Positions 43,990-53,676 of a stretch of 64,000 nucleotides of DNA are shown here, one piece after another. How positions within the stretch are numbered: the stretch's first letter is position 1; the number at the start of each line of letters is the position of its first letter. A model generated the notes under the pieces. The model had not been told where the DNA came from, searched no databases, and worked only from the letters and a program-made list of their open reading frames with translations. A program made the translations under genes and the position numbers. This DNA comes from Armatimonadota bacterium. GTDB lineage: Bacteria; Armatimonadota; Zipacnadia; Zipacnadales; JABUFB01. The stretch covers positions 851,036-915,035 of the forward strand of contig JABUFB010000008.1 in assembly GCA_013314775.1 (NCBI GenBank), in the 5' to 3' direction.

Positions 43990-45750
43990 ATGGCATTCGA
44001 CTCCCTGACACTGAAGCGAATCGCGGCAGACATCCGGCGCCTGGCAACGGGCACCCGGGTACAGCGTGTGTTTGCAGTGTCCGGCAGCGAGGTTGCCTTG
44101 GAACTGCGGCGCCGGCTGCCCAGGCCGCTCCTGCTGCTGTCTTGGTCGCCCGAGTTCGGCCGCGTCCATTTGTGCAGGGATGCGGAGCCATCGCCGGTGA
44201 TCCAACTCCCCTTCAACGAGCTGTTGCGCAAACACATCCGCGGCGCAACGATCACTGATTGCCGGCAGGTGGGGTTCGACAGAGTCCTGGAAATCGACTT
44301 CGCCAACTGCGCGGGCCTGGGACCGCACTCGCGAGCCACCCTGGTGGCCGAGATCATGGGGCGTCGTTCGAACCTGATCCTGCTTGATGGGGACCGTGAG
44401 GTCACCGGGTGCGCGAGGCACGTTGCCGCGCGGACGAACCGCTATCGCGAGACGCTGCCGGGGCTGGAGTACGTGCCGCCGCCGACCTTCGACCGCATCG
44501 ACCCGCATGTGGTTACCCCGGACCGGCTAATCTGCGCGACCGGCTCGGGCGAAACGGTCTGGGACATGCTGCGGGCCACGCTGATGGGCGCCAGCGAGAT
44601 CTTCCTGGACGAGACCTGCGCGCGCAGCGGGCTGGACCCGAAGGCTCGGCCCGCGGATCTGCCGCCGGCGTGGGCAGAAGCAGTCTGCCGGGCAATGCAG
44701 GAGCTCCTCGGGGTGGCAGAGGCCGAGGGACCGGGATACGTATACATCCGTGAAGATCGGCCGGAGCTCCCGGAATTCGCGTGGCCAATCCGGCTGATCA
44801 GCCACCCCGAACTGGTGCCTGTGGAGACGGATGACCTGTCCGAAGCGCTGGAAGAACTGGTGCACCTGCGGCAGGTCGCCCGGACGGTCGGGGACCGCAG
44901 GGAGCGTCTCAGGAGCCTGGCCGGCAAGGCGCTCAAGAAGGCCCAGGCACGGGAAAACGAGCGCCTGCGAGCGCTGAGCGAAGCCGGGGATGCGGGGAAG
45001 CTCCGGCGGCACGGCGAGCTGATTCTCGCGAATATACATGCAATCCCGGCGGGGGCGGCGGAAGTGACGGTGAACGACTATTACGAGCCGAACGCTCCGG
45101 AGGTGACCCTCAGTCTCGATCCACACTACTCAGCCCAGCAGAATGCACAAGCGCTGTTCGCGCGGTACAAGCGGGCCCAGCGCATCCTGGAGCGCGTCCC
45201 GCCGTTGCTGGAGCAAGCAAGGATGGAGCGCGGCTACCTGGAAGGCGTGTTGGAGCAGATCGCCCTGGCGCGGACGTCTGAGGAACTGGATCAGATCGAG
45301 CACGAACTGTTGCGAGAGGGTTACGTGGGCGACCAGGCCCGAAAGCGAAGCAGGCCGCCGCGGGTGGGGGCGGTGGAGCCGGCACGCACCCAATCGAGTG
45401 ACGGCTTTGCAATCCTGTACGGGCGAACCGGGCCGCAGAATGACGCCGTCATGCGGGCGGCGAACCCGGATGACCTTTGGTTCCACGTCAAGGAGGGCCC
45501 TGGCGCTCACGTGGTGGTGCGCACGAACGGACGGCCAGAGAGCGTCCCGGAGAACACTATTCGAGAGGCGGCGGAACTCGCGGCGGGCCTGAGCAAGTGG
45601 CGCACCGACAGCCGGGCTGATGTCAACTACACCCAGGCCCGGCACCTGCGCAAACCTCCCGGAGCCCCGCCGGGATTCGTGACCTATACCGATTTCCGGA
45701 CGGTCACAGTTCGGCCGAAGGGACCGAAATCGGGATCGGGTGCGTGCTGA
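43990..45750 (+). CDS. rqcH: Rqc2-like NFACT family protein RqcH
   Basis: 586 residues. RqcH binds the stalled 50S subunit after splitting and recruits Ala-tRNA to add C-terminal alanine tails. The NFACT-N domain (FDSLTLKRIAADI to about 180) contains Asp97 and Arg98 in VGFDRV, the residues B. subtilis RqcH needs for Ala-tRNA. A middle helical/coiled-coil region and the NFACT-R domain (DGFAILYGRTGPQND, DLWFHVKEGPGAHVVVR) follow. The start codon lies 5 nt after the thioesterase-HAD gene. Confidence 0.93.
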   Translation: MAFDSLTLKRIAADIRRLATGTRVQRVFAVSGSEVALELRRRLPRPLLLLSWSPEFGRVHLCRDAEPSPVIQLPFNELLRKHIRGATITDCRQVGFDRVLEIDFANCAGLGPHSRATLVAEIMGRRSNLILLDGDREVTGCARHVAARTNRYRETLPGLEYVPPPTFDRIDPHVVTPDRLICATGSGETVWDMLRATLMGASEIFLDETCARSGLDPKARPADLPPAWAEAVCRAMQELLGVAEAEGPGYVYIREDRPELPEFAWPIRLISHPELVPVETDDLSEALEELVHLRQVARTVGDRRERLRSLAGKALKKAQARENERLRALSEAGDAGKLRRHGELILANIHAIPAGAAEVTVNDYYEPNAPEVTLSLDPHYSAQQNAQALFARYKRAQRILERVPPLLEQARMERGYLEGVLEQIALARTSEELDQIEHELLREGYVGDQARKRSRPPRVGAVEPARTQSSDGFAILYGRTGPQNDAVMRAANPDDLWFHVKEGPGAHVVVRTNGRPESVPENTIREAAELAAGLSKWRTDSRADVNYTQARHLRKPPGAPPGFVTYTDFRTVTVRPKGPKSGSGAC

Positions 45751-45834
45751 TGGCGCCCCGCTAGCAGTGGTGCCGCTGCTGATGGCAAAGGTGCCCGTCG
45801 TCCAGCGGGGCCCTGGCCGATCCCCCGGGGTTCC

Positions 45835-46842
45835 TTAGCGCCGCCACGGGGGAGGATCGCCCGCCGCCATGAAGGCTCTGCACGCCACCGCCTGCATCTC
45901 CGGGTCCACGCCGATGGCTTCGTTGGAACCGTAGTAGCCGGCGATGAACCCGCCTCCTTTCGCCGCCAGCTTGTCCACGTACTCCCAGGCTGCGGCCTCG
46001 ATGATCGCTGCATCCCCGGTCTGAAGGGTCGTCTGAATATCCACGGGGCACCAGAAATGCATCTTCCCGCCGAAGTTTTCGGCCAGGAAGTCGATCCCGT
46101 GCAGTTCTGGCTGATCAAACTGGCAAACGTCGATCCCGACCTCCAACCAGTCGGCGATCACGTCTTTCACGTAGCCGCAGGAGTGGAACCAGACTGCAAG
46201 GCCGCGGGAGTGGGCCACATCGCACAGGCGCTTGAACACGGGCTTGAAAATCTCACGGAATGACCGTGGCGATACGAGAAGCCGGTCCTGGGTGCCCCAG
46301 TCTTCCCCCGTCATGATCCCGTCCACGCCGGCATCTGCCAGACCGATGATCTCGGCCTCTACCACATCCGCAACCCGATCGAGCAGGCGGCGCACCCGCT
46401 CCGGCTCTCCGGCAACGTCGGCCAGGAAGTTCTCCATGCGCCGCATGTACCGGGCCACATTGAAGGGCCAGTTCGTCCCACCGAGAACATAGTAGCCTTC
46501 ATCGTGGAAGGCTGCTGCCCGCTCTTTCGCGGCCTGGTAGAGCGCGGGATCATCGACGCGTGGAAAGTCGTAGTCATCCAGCTGCGACCAGTCATCCTGG
46601 ATCACCCCGCGGGTGACCTCGCCTTTGGTGATATTCTCCAAGCGACCCCAGGTGTTGCCCCACTCGTCGATCATCTCCCAGGTTCCATCGGGCTTTTGCT
46701 CCCAGCCGCGGGCCCGGGAGTTTGGGGCCCCGGCACGACCGACATGGCGGACGTCGCTGGGGAAACCGCCGCCCATGGCGTAGGGGATGCGGTCTGGGGA
46801 CGCGAATTCCAGGCTCTTGCGCACAATCTCGCGGGATGTCAC
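45835..46842 (-). CDS. Uroporphyrinogen decarboxylase (URO-D)-like protein
   Basis: 335 residues with the URO-D-like barrel: SREIVRKSLEFASPDRIPY, WFHSCGYVKDVIADWLEVGID and VCQFDQPELHGID. Non-HemE URO-D homologues usually work with corrinoid-bound methyl groups or have unknown substrates. GTG 46842 is favoured because the family start (T/S-R-E-x-V) follows directly; GGAGGT is about 12 nt upstream. Divergent from the giant secreted protein gene, with a perfect small dyad between. Confidence 0.82.
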   Translation of the reverse strand: MTSREIVRKSLEFASPDRIPYAMGGGFPSDVRHVGRAGAPNSRARGWEQKPDGTWEMIDEWGNTWGRLENITKGEVTRGVIQDDWSQLDDYDFPRVDDPALYQAAKERAAAFHDEGYYVLGGTNWPFNVARYMRRMENFLADVAGEPERVRRLLDRVADVVEAEIIGLADAGVDGIMTGEDWGTQDRLLVSPRSFREIFKPVFKRLCDVAHSRGLAVWFHSCGYVKDVIADWLEVGIDVCQFDQPELHGIDFLAENFGGKMHFWCPVDIQTTLQTGDAAIIEAAAWEYVDKLAAKGGGFIAGYYGSNEAIGVDPEMQAVACRAFMAAGDPPPWRR

Positions 46843-46862
46843 CTTTGGCTCAGACCTCCAAG

Positions 46863-46876
46863 CGCCCGTTCGGGCG
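46863..46876. promoter_or_regulatory. Perfect dyad in divergent intergenic region
   Basis: CGCCCG-TT-CGGGCG lies between the divergent URO-D-like and giant secreted-protein genes. It could be an operator for either gene; there is no further evidence. Confidence 0.3.
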
Positions 46877-46984
46877 GAATGAGTGTCCCTTTCCCCGTGA
46901 GTGGGCCGCGAACCTCTGCCCAGACTGAGGAGGGCGACCGACGACCTGGCGGGAATTGCTCTTCTACCACGAGGGAGGCAAGCA

Positions 46985-49900
46985 ATGAAAGCGACTACGC
47001 TCTGGGCGGCAATGGTATCGGTGGTGCTCATGTGCTCAGCGGCCGGCTCGGCAGTGACCCGGACGGCCGAGGGGGCGGCGCTTACAGGCGAGGGCTACTC
47101 GGTGGTTTTCGGTGCGCGCGATGGGGCCATCTTGCGGGTGTGCATCGGATCGCGCCCGGCCATCGCGGGAAGCGGCGAGTTCGGCCTGTGGCAGGCGAAG
47201 TTTCAGGACGGGACGGTGATCAGTGCCGCGGATTTCGCCCAGCCGGCCGCGAGCAAGAGCTTCCGGATGACCCCGGATGGCGACGGTCTGCGGCTGGCCT
47301 ATCGGTGCCCGGAGATCGATGTGGAGGTCCGGGCGAGGGCCACCGCGGACGGTGTGTCTCTGAGCGCCCGCATGATGCCCCACACAGCCGTGCTCATGGA
47401 CTTCGCCATCCCTGCGCGCATGCGGTTTGACCCGAAGACCACGAAGCGGCTTATCAGCCCGGCCAATGGTAACAGCTCCGTAGGAATGGCGCTGAATGGA
47501 CGTTTCTTCAGCGAGCAGCCCACGGACCGACCCTCGGGATGGAGTCCCAAGGCATCCGGTCCGAAGGGGTACATCGCGCTGCTCGGAGGCCCCCTGGACC
47601 AGCGACCGGACAGGGACCCTCCCACGACCCTGAAGGTCACGGATGAGGGCCGAGAGTGGCTCGGGGCATCGGTGGCCGATCGCGCCGAAGGCACACAGGC
47701 GCGCGTGAATCGGCCCCCCACCCGGGAGCAGGTTGACCTGGTGCTGGTAGATTCTCCCAACGGCCCCTACCTATCGGCGGCGCATCTCGGCGGAGAGGGC
47801 TTTCTGTGGCGTATCGGCGGCGGTGTGGGCCGCGATGAGGCGAACCTGTCCCGGGCCATGATCCGCCGGGTAGTGGAGCGCCTGGCTGCTTCAGCTCCCG
47901 GCGGCAGGACGAAGCTCGGCCTGCTGGCGCTGGTGAACTCCCCCATGCGCGGCGGATGGTCGGATGTGTCGCTAGACGACTGGCGCGACGAACTGCGGCA
48001 GGTCGGCGCGGTGAAGGCCGGCAAGATCGAGTTCGTGGAACTCGACAGCGCGGCTGCGATGATCCAGGCAGTCCAATCCGGCGACTTCCTGGCGATTCTG
48101 AACCCGTATGGCGAGTGGGCTCCGGTGCCCGAGGAGGGCGGGATGGACGCCACCGTCAGGGCTGTGGGCGAGTACGTGAAAGCCGGCGGGAACTGGTTTG
48201 AAGTGGGCGGCTACCCGTTCTTCTACGAGATGCGGCCCATGCGGTACATGAGCACCGAGAGCACCTACCCGGCAGCTTTCGCGGACTTCTTCCATCTGGA
48301 GACCGAAGGCGGCCAGCTCGCGGTTTACCGGGCGCAACCCTTACTGGATGAGCCTTGGCAGGCCGAAAGGGGCACACCATCCTGGTTCACCCCGGGGCGG
48401 TTAGCCTGTGGCGGCGACCAGAGCGGCGGGTACTTTGACCGGCCATTCGCGACCTATGTGCTACCGGAGCAGGCCTGGAGCGCACCGACCGTGATCCTCC
48501 AGGTCGGCGCGGATCCCGGGGCTGCACTTGCGGCGTACTGCCAAGCAAACGGAATCTCGCGCCGTCTCGACGAAAAGATGAGCCCGGAAGTGCTGGAGAA
48601 GTTCCGCAACGCCGTCCTCTTGTATTACGCGGGGAACTGCGTGGACAAGACCGAATACCTGGACCGACTCCCCGTCCCCACGCTGCTGCATTTCGCGGAG
48701 TATCTGAAGGGCGGTTTCGACAAGCAATACCCGGATCATCTCCCGCCGAACCCCAACTTCGGGACGGGTGCGGACTTCCGGGCGTTCTTCGACCGGGCCC
48801 ACCAACTGGGGCACCTCATCATGCCCTACACCAACCCCACCTGGTGGTGCTACGACCCCAAGGGCCCGACTTTCCAACGAGAAGGTGAAGAACCGCTCCT
48901 CAAGCGGCTGGATGGGAGCTTGTCTCACGAGCAGTACGGGAACAACCCGGGATACACCGTTTGCCACTGGCACCCGGCGGTGCAGGCGGCCAATCGCGAA
49001 GTGGTCCGGCAGTTCAGTGAAGACTACCCCGTGGACATTCTCTTCCAGGACCAGTGCGGAGCGCGGGGCTGGCAGTATGATACCAACCCCGCATCCCCCT
49101 CGGTGGACGCGTACACCGCCGGGCTAATCTCCATGATCCAGGAAGACTGCGAGCGAAAGCCGCTGTCTACCGAAAGCGGCTGGGACCGGGTGGTGAACCA
49201 CGAGGCCCAGTTGTGCGGCATGAGCTGGGGTCTGGTCCCCACCGAAGGCGGCCCCACCTGGCGGCAACTCACCAAATACGTCTACCATCCATCGACGTGG
49301 TCGGTCTTCCCGGTGGCCCAATACATCGCTCATGACAAGTGCTCCATGGTCCACCACGACCTGGGGCAGTTCGTCACCAACCGCGAGACGCTCTCCTGGA
49401 CCCTGGGATTGGGTTTCGGGCTCAGCTACCGAGTCAGCGCGGCCTCGCTGGACCGCGATCAGATTCGGGGCTGGCTGGAGTGGCTGGATCGCATCCAGAA
49501 GTCGGTCTGCTCGAAATACGTGGGCGAGCCGCTGGTGTCTTTCGAACATGACCGCGGACCGGACCCCACGACCGCGGATGACGGAATCATCCGTGCGCAG
49601 TACGGGCCGGTGAAGATCACTGCGAACCTGGGGCCGGCAGCACGGGTCGAGAACGGCGTACGCATCGCTCCGTACGGATTTGTGGCGAGCGCGCCCGGAG
49701 TTCTCGCCGGATGCGTTGAAAAGGAAGATGGCGGCGAGCCGGTGGAGTTCGTGTCGCAACAAGATGGGCAGCGCACCCGGGTGTGGGTGTACTCGCGGGA
49801 GGCGCGGGAAGTCACCGTGCCTCTCCCAGATGGTGCAACCCGGACGGTGAGCATCCCCTTGCGGCCGCGAGCGGAGCGTATCTTGCCGCCGGATGAATTG

Positions 49901-50689
49901 GCCAAACTGGCTCCGGTGAACTGGCCCGGAGAAAAGCCCTACATCGGCGTGTTGGATTTTTCGGGCGTACGTCCGAGCTGGACGTCCATTCAGCCGGTAG
50001 ACTGGTTGCGTGCACTGGAGAGGTCGCGGCTTGCCGAGGAGTTCGGACTGTCGGTGGTCCGTATCACCGGCAGCGAAGCGCTGTATGAGGCACTGAAGGC
50101 CGAGCCGCGCAAGTGGTTGGCCATTGTGAACCCGTACGGGGAGACTTTCCCTTCGCCCGGACCGGGACGGTGGAAGGACGGGCTCAGCGCGATCCGGGAT
50201 TACGTGAACAGCGGTGGGATCTGGTGCGAAACCGCCGGGTACAGCTTCTACAATGCGATCTGGCAGGACGGAAACGTTTGGAAATCCGAGTCCGTCGGCC
50301 CCCAGGGCATGGGCATCATGGGCCTGCCCATTGGCGGCGGAGAAGTAGATGCCCCGGGCGAGCCGCTGACCGTGCCGGACGGGGCGCAGCGGTGGCTGGG
50401 TGCTGATCTTGCCGGCGCCGTCGCGCGCCTCACGAGCCCCGTGAACCGCGCTCTTCCGCGGGGCCCCGAGGATCCCGGCCATGTCGCCCTGGTTGCCGGG
50501 CGAAGTGAGGACTTCATCGGCGGCTACCGGCTGGACGGTTGGGGCTGGCTGTGGCGCGTGGGCGGGTTCAACCCCAACCCGGATGTGGCAGTGCCGGTGA
50601 TGGTGAAGGCATTGGAGTTCATCGCGACGAACCCGGTACAGCCCATTCCAGCCGCGTACATCAAGACGCTCTGGTCTTTCGATTTCTGA
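46985..50689 (+). CDS. Giant secreted protein, DUF6259/alpha-galactosidase-like, with duplicated module
   Basis: 1234 residues with a signal peptide (TTLWAAMVSVVLMCSAAGSA). The middle (about 590-760) is a TIM-barrel-like region with GHLIMPYTNPTWW and VDILFQDQCGARGW, similar to DUF6259 and alpha-galactosidase-type domains. The N- and C-terminal parts carry two copies of one module: LAILNPYGEW...GGNWFEVGGYPFFYE (about 340-415) and LAIVNPYGET...GGIWCETAGYSFYNA (about 1030-1100), each with a partner LWRIGGG/LWRVGGF segment. Start ATG 46985 has GGGAGG 6-8 nt upstream. An exported glycan-binding or -cleaving role is likely. Confidence 0.75.
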   Translation: MKATTLWAAMVSVVLMCSAAGSAVTRTAEGAALTGEGYSVVFGARDGAILRVCIGSRPAIAGSGEFGLWQAKFQDGTVISAADFAQPAASKSFRMTPDGDGLRLAYRCPEIDVEVRARATADGVSLSARMMPHTAVLMDFAIPARMRFDPKTTKRLISPANGNSSVGMALNGRFFSEQPTDRPSGWSPKASGPKGYIALLGGPLDQRPDRDPPTTLKVTDEGREWLGASVADRAEGTQARVNRPPTREQVDLVLVDSPNGPYLSAAHLGGEGFLWRIGGGVGRDEANLSRAMIRRVVERLAASAPGGRTKLGLLALVNSPMRGGWSDVSLDDWRDELRQVGAVKAGKIEFVELDSAAAMIQAVQSGDFLAILNPYGEWAPVPEEGGMDATVRAVGEYVKAGGNWFEVGGYPFFYEMRPMRYMSTESTYPAAFADFFHLETEGGQLAVYRAQPLLDEPWQAERGTPSWFTPGRLACGGDQSGGYFDRPFATYVLPEQAWSAPTVILQVGADPGAALAAYCQANGISRRLDEKMSPEVLEKFRNAVLLYYAGNCVDKTEYLDRLPVPTLLHFAEYLKGGFDKQYPDHLPPNPNFGTGADFRAFFDRAHQLGHLIMPYTNPTWWCYDPKGPTFQREGEEPLLKRLDGSLSHEQYGNNPGYTVCHWHPAVQAANREVVRQFSEDYPVDILFQDQCGARGWQYDTNPASPSVDAYTAGLISMIQEDCERKPLSTESGWDRVVNHEAQLCGMSWGLVPTEGGPTWRQLTKYVYHPSTWSVFPVAQYIAHDKCSMVHHDLGQFVTNRETLSWTLGLGFGLSYRVSAASLDRDQIRGWLEWLDRIQKSVCSKYVGEPLVSFEHDRGPDPTTADDGIIRAQYGPVKITANLGPAARVENGVRIAPYGFVASAPGVLAGCVEKEDGGEPVEFVSQQDGQRTRVWVYSREAREVTVPLPDGATRTVSIPLRPRAERILPPDELAKLAPVNWPGEKPYIGVLDFSGVRPSWTSIQPVDWLRALERSRLAEEFGLSVVRITGSEALYEALKAEPRKWLAIVNPYGETFPSPGPGRWKDGLSAIRDYVNSGGIWCETAGYSFYNAIWQDGNVWKSESVGPQGMGIMGLPIGGGEVDAPGEPLTVPDGAQRWLGADLAGAVARLTSPVNRALPRGPEDPGHVALVAGRSEDFIGGYRLDGWGWLWRVGGFNPNPDVAVPVMVKALEFIATNPVQPIPAAYIKTLWSFDF

Positions 50690-50711
50690 GCATGACAGCC
50701 GGGAGGACATG

Positions 50712-53654
50712 ATGCTGAGATTCATCGCTGCAATCGGGGTGGTTCTGGTGACGGCGGCCTGGGGAGACCTCACCTGGGACTTCGACTCTCCGGACGAGTT
50801 GATGAGCGTGAATCACGTGGAAGGCGGCGGGGTTAGCAAGGGGCTGGTCTTCGGCCAGACCAGCTGGGACCCGTACATATACATGCGTATGCCCGAACTG
50901 GGGCACAATGTGAGCGAACTGCCGTATCTCACAGTCCGCATGTACTCTTCCGAAGACGCCGACTCGCTGGCGGTGTACTACAAATGCACCGATGGTCTGT
51001 GGGGCCTGGGGAATACGCTCCCGGTGAAGAAGGGCTGGGCCATCTACCGTGCCGATTTGCGCGAGGCGCTGTGGACCGAGTCCGGCATGGCCGCCGAGGC
51101 CCGACAGTGGGGTGGGCGCAACAAGCAGGTCATCATGCTGCGCATCGACCCCGGCAACCAGGACGGGCGCTGGGTGGTGGTCGACCGGGTGACGCTGTCC
51201 ACCGAGCCCGGCGGCGAACTGGGCATCGAACTTGAGCCCCGGGGGACCGCGCAAGGGGCGACTGTCCAGGTCCCGGCGGAAGTCCAGGCGGGAGAGGGGA
51301 TTCCGGCCGAGTTCTCGTGCGCTGTCAGCGGCGAGGGCAGGCCAGAGAGAGGCAACCTTCTACTGGCCATCACCGGGCCGAAGCGGGTCCTGCAGGTTCA
51401 CGTTCTGCCGGTTGACCTGGCGCGGGATGAACTGCGATTGCGGGATCTGTTCCCGACCTCAAAGTACTCCTTCGGCGGAGACATGACCGTCACCGCGCGG
51501 GTCCTGGAACTGGATGGCGAAGCGCAAGCGAATGCTCCGGTGAGGGTCGTGAACCCAATGGTCGGCAAGCAGACGCCGCCGGTCACCGAAGTGCGTGACT
51601 TCAACGGCGACCCCTGCCTCTACGTAAACGGCAAGGCGGAGCCGCTCATCACTTACCTGCACCATGGTGGCGAGGCCGGCAAGCTGCACGGTGAGATGCG
51701 CCAGACGGGCATCCACGTCTTCTCGGACTGGTTCGGCGCCTCTGTGGCAGGCGATCTTGGACGCAGCGAAGACGGCGAGTATGACTATGCGCGGTTCGAT
51801 GACTACTTCACGACCGTCCTCGAAGCGGTGCCCGAGGCCCGGTTCCTGCCCCACATCGGCGTGGTGGCGCCGCTCTGGTGGCAGAAGCAGCACCCGGATG
51901 AGTGCTGTGTACTCGCGAACGGCGACCGGTGGCCCAGTTCCATGGCATCGAAGCTCTGGATGCAGGAGATGTCCGCCGACCTGCGCAAGCTCATCGAGCA
52001 CCTGCGCAAGGCGCCTTACGCGGACCGAATCCTGGGGTATATCTTCTACGCCGGGTACACCGCGGAGTGGCAGAGCTGGGGCACCTGGCAGGCATCTGTG
52101 TGCGACTACAGCCCGCCGGCGGTCAACGGTTTCCGCGCCTGGCTGCGTGAGCGGTACGGCACGGAAGAAGCGCTCCGCAAGGCCTGGGGAAACGCCGAAG
52201 TGACTTTCGCGACCGCCGCTGTGCCGCCCGCGGAACGCCGCCTGGAAGCCGGGGATTTCCTCCTGGACCCCGCGAAAGATCGGCAGGTCATCGATTACAA
52301 CCTCTACAGCAGCGACTTCATTGCCGATGCCATTTGCCACTTCGCCCGGGCGACCAAGGAAGCGGTGGATGGGTCGCAGATTGTGGGCACCTACTACGGT
52401 TACATGGCGGCCCACGGCGCGAGGCAGCAGGTATGCGGGCACAATGCTCTGGCCCGGGTTCTGGCATCCCCGGACATCGACTTCCTCATGAGCCCGCCGA
52501 TGTACGCACACCGGAACATCGGCGAGACCAGCACCTTCATGTCCGCAACGGAGTCGGTAAAACTCCACGGCAAACTGTGGTTGGACGAGTCGGACCTGCG
52601 GTCGTACCTGTCTGACCCGGGGGCTGGCTATGGCCGTACGAAAACGCCGGAGCATTCGGTGGCCACCACCTGGCGAGAGTTCGCAAACGTGGTCACCCGC
52701 AAGGCCGGGGTGTCATGGTTCGACATGTCCGGTGGGTGGTTCTCCGGGCAGCCCATGCTCGACGCTTACCGGCGGCAGATGGAAATCATCGGCCGCATCT
52801 TCACCCACCGCCGCCCGTACACGGCGGACGTGGCGCTGTTCGTGGATGAGCGCAGCTATGCCCACTATCGGCGCTCGAATCTCACCAATGTAATGGTCCA
52901 GGAGACCGTCTCCAGGATGCCCGAGATGGGCGCGACGTGGGACATGTACCTCAAGTCGGACCTGGGCAACCCTGCACTGCCTGCGTACAGGCTCTATGCG
53001 GTGCTGAATGCGACCTGCATGGACCCTGACACGGCCCGGAAGCTGTTAGAGAAGGCACGGGCGGAGGGGGCCACCGTCCTGTGGGTGTACGCGCCCGGCT
53101 ACAGCACCGATTCCGGCTTCGATCACTCGCGGCTGGAGCGGGTGACCGGGATGCAGGTTCAGGTGCAGGCGGAGGGCTCCGGCGGTGCATACCGCATAGA
53201 ACCGGGAACGCGCTTTGCGGCCGGCATTGAGGCCAGTGCGCTGCTGGGCCCGGAGACCACCGTGTCACCGCGATTCGCCATTATCGACGCCGAAGCAGAG
53301 CCCATCGCGCGCTACTCCGACAGCGGACAGGTGGCCATTGGGCGGAAGATCGTTGACGGTGTTCCGGTGATCTACTGCGCGCCGGTGGCTATGCCGATCC
53401 CCTTGTGGCGCAATATCGCCCGGGAATGCGGCGCGCATATCTGGCTAGATACCGGCGACGGTCTCTACACCGACGGGCAGTATCTCGCTGTTCACGCGGC
53501 TGCGGACGGGACGAAAACCGTGCGCATCCCCGGGCCTCCCCGAAACGTGGAGAATCTGGTGACCGGCGCGAAGCTAGCCGAGAGCACCAATGAGATCACC
53601 CTCGAGATGAGAATGGGCGAGACGGTGAGCCTTTACCTCACGCCGGCTAAGTGA
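50712..53654 (+). CDS. Secreted GH42-like glycoside hydrolase
   Basis: 980 residues with a signal peptide (LRFIAAIGVVLVTAAWGDL). After a carbohydrate-binding-type beta domain, a GH42/GHA-type TIM barrel begins at about residue 300 (CLYVNGKAEPLITYLHHGG). Candidate acid/base Glu is in GYTAEWQSWG (about 451) and nucleophile in LWLDESDLRS (about 627). A trimer-like domain and a C-terminal beta domain follow, the usual GH42 order. ATG 50712 is favoured over 50709 because GGGAGG lies 5 nt upstream of it. Probably an extracellular beta-galactosidase or beta-glucosidase. Confidence 0.85.
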   Translation: MLRFIAAIGVVLVTAAWGDLTWDFDSPDELMSVNHVEGGGVSKGLVFGQTSWDPYIYMRMPELGHNVSELPYLTVRMYSSEDADSLAVYYKCTDGLWGLGNTLPVKKGWAIYRADLREALWTESGMAAEARQWGGRNKQVIMLRIDPGNQDGRWVVVDRVTLSTEPGGELGIELEPRGTAQGATVQVPAEVQAGEGIPAEFSCAVSGEGRPERGNLLLAITGPKRVLQVHVLPVDLARDELRLRDLFPTSKYSFGGDMTVTARVLELDGEAQANAPVRVVNPMVGKQTPPVTEVRDFNGDPCLYVNGKAEPLITYLHHGGEAGKLHGEMRQTGIHVFSDWFGASVAGDLGRSEDGEYDYARFDDYFTTVLEAVPEARFLPHIGVVAPLWWQKQHPDECCVLANGDRWPSSMASKLWMQEMSADLRKLIEHLRKAPYADRILGYIFYAGYTAEWQSWGTWQASVCDYSPPAVNGFRAWLRERYGTEEALRKAWGNAEVTFATAAVPPAERRLEAGDFLLDPAKDRQVIDYNLYSSDFIADAICHFARATKEAVDGSQIVGTYYGYMAAHGARQQVCGHNALARVLASPDIDFLMSPPMYAHRNIGETSTFMSATESVKLHGKLWLDESDLRSYLSDPGAGYGRTKTPEHSVATTWREFANVVTRKAGVSWFDMSGGWFSGQPMLDAYRRQMEIIGRIFTHRRPYTADVALFVDERSYAHYRRSNLTNVMVQETVSRMPEMGATWDMYLKSDLGNPALPAYRLYAVLNATCMDPDTARKLLEKARAEGATVLWVYAPGYSTDSGFDHSRLERVTGMQVQVQAEGSGGAYRIEPGTRFAAGIEASALLGPETTVSPRFAIIDAEAEPIARYSDSGQVAIGRKIVDGVPVIYCAPVAMPIPLWRNIARECGAHIWLDTGDGLYTDGQYLAVHAAADGTKTVRIPGPPRNVENLVTGAKLAESTNEITLEMRMGETVSLYLTPAK

Positions 53655-53676
53655 ACCTGAGACGGAGGAACCGCGC

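Noticed and set aside
49124-50773. A 549-codon minus-strand frame opposite the giant secreted protein.
   Set aside because: Antisense shadow only.
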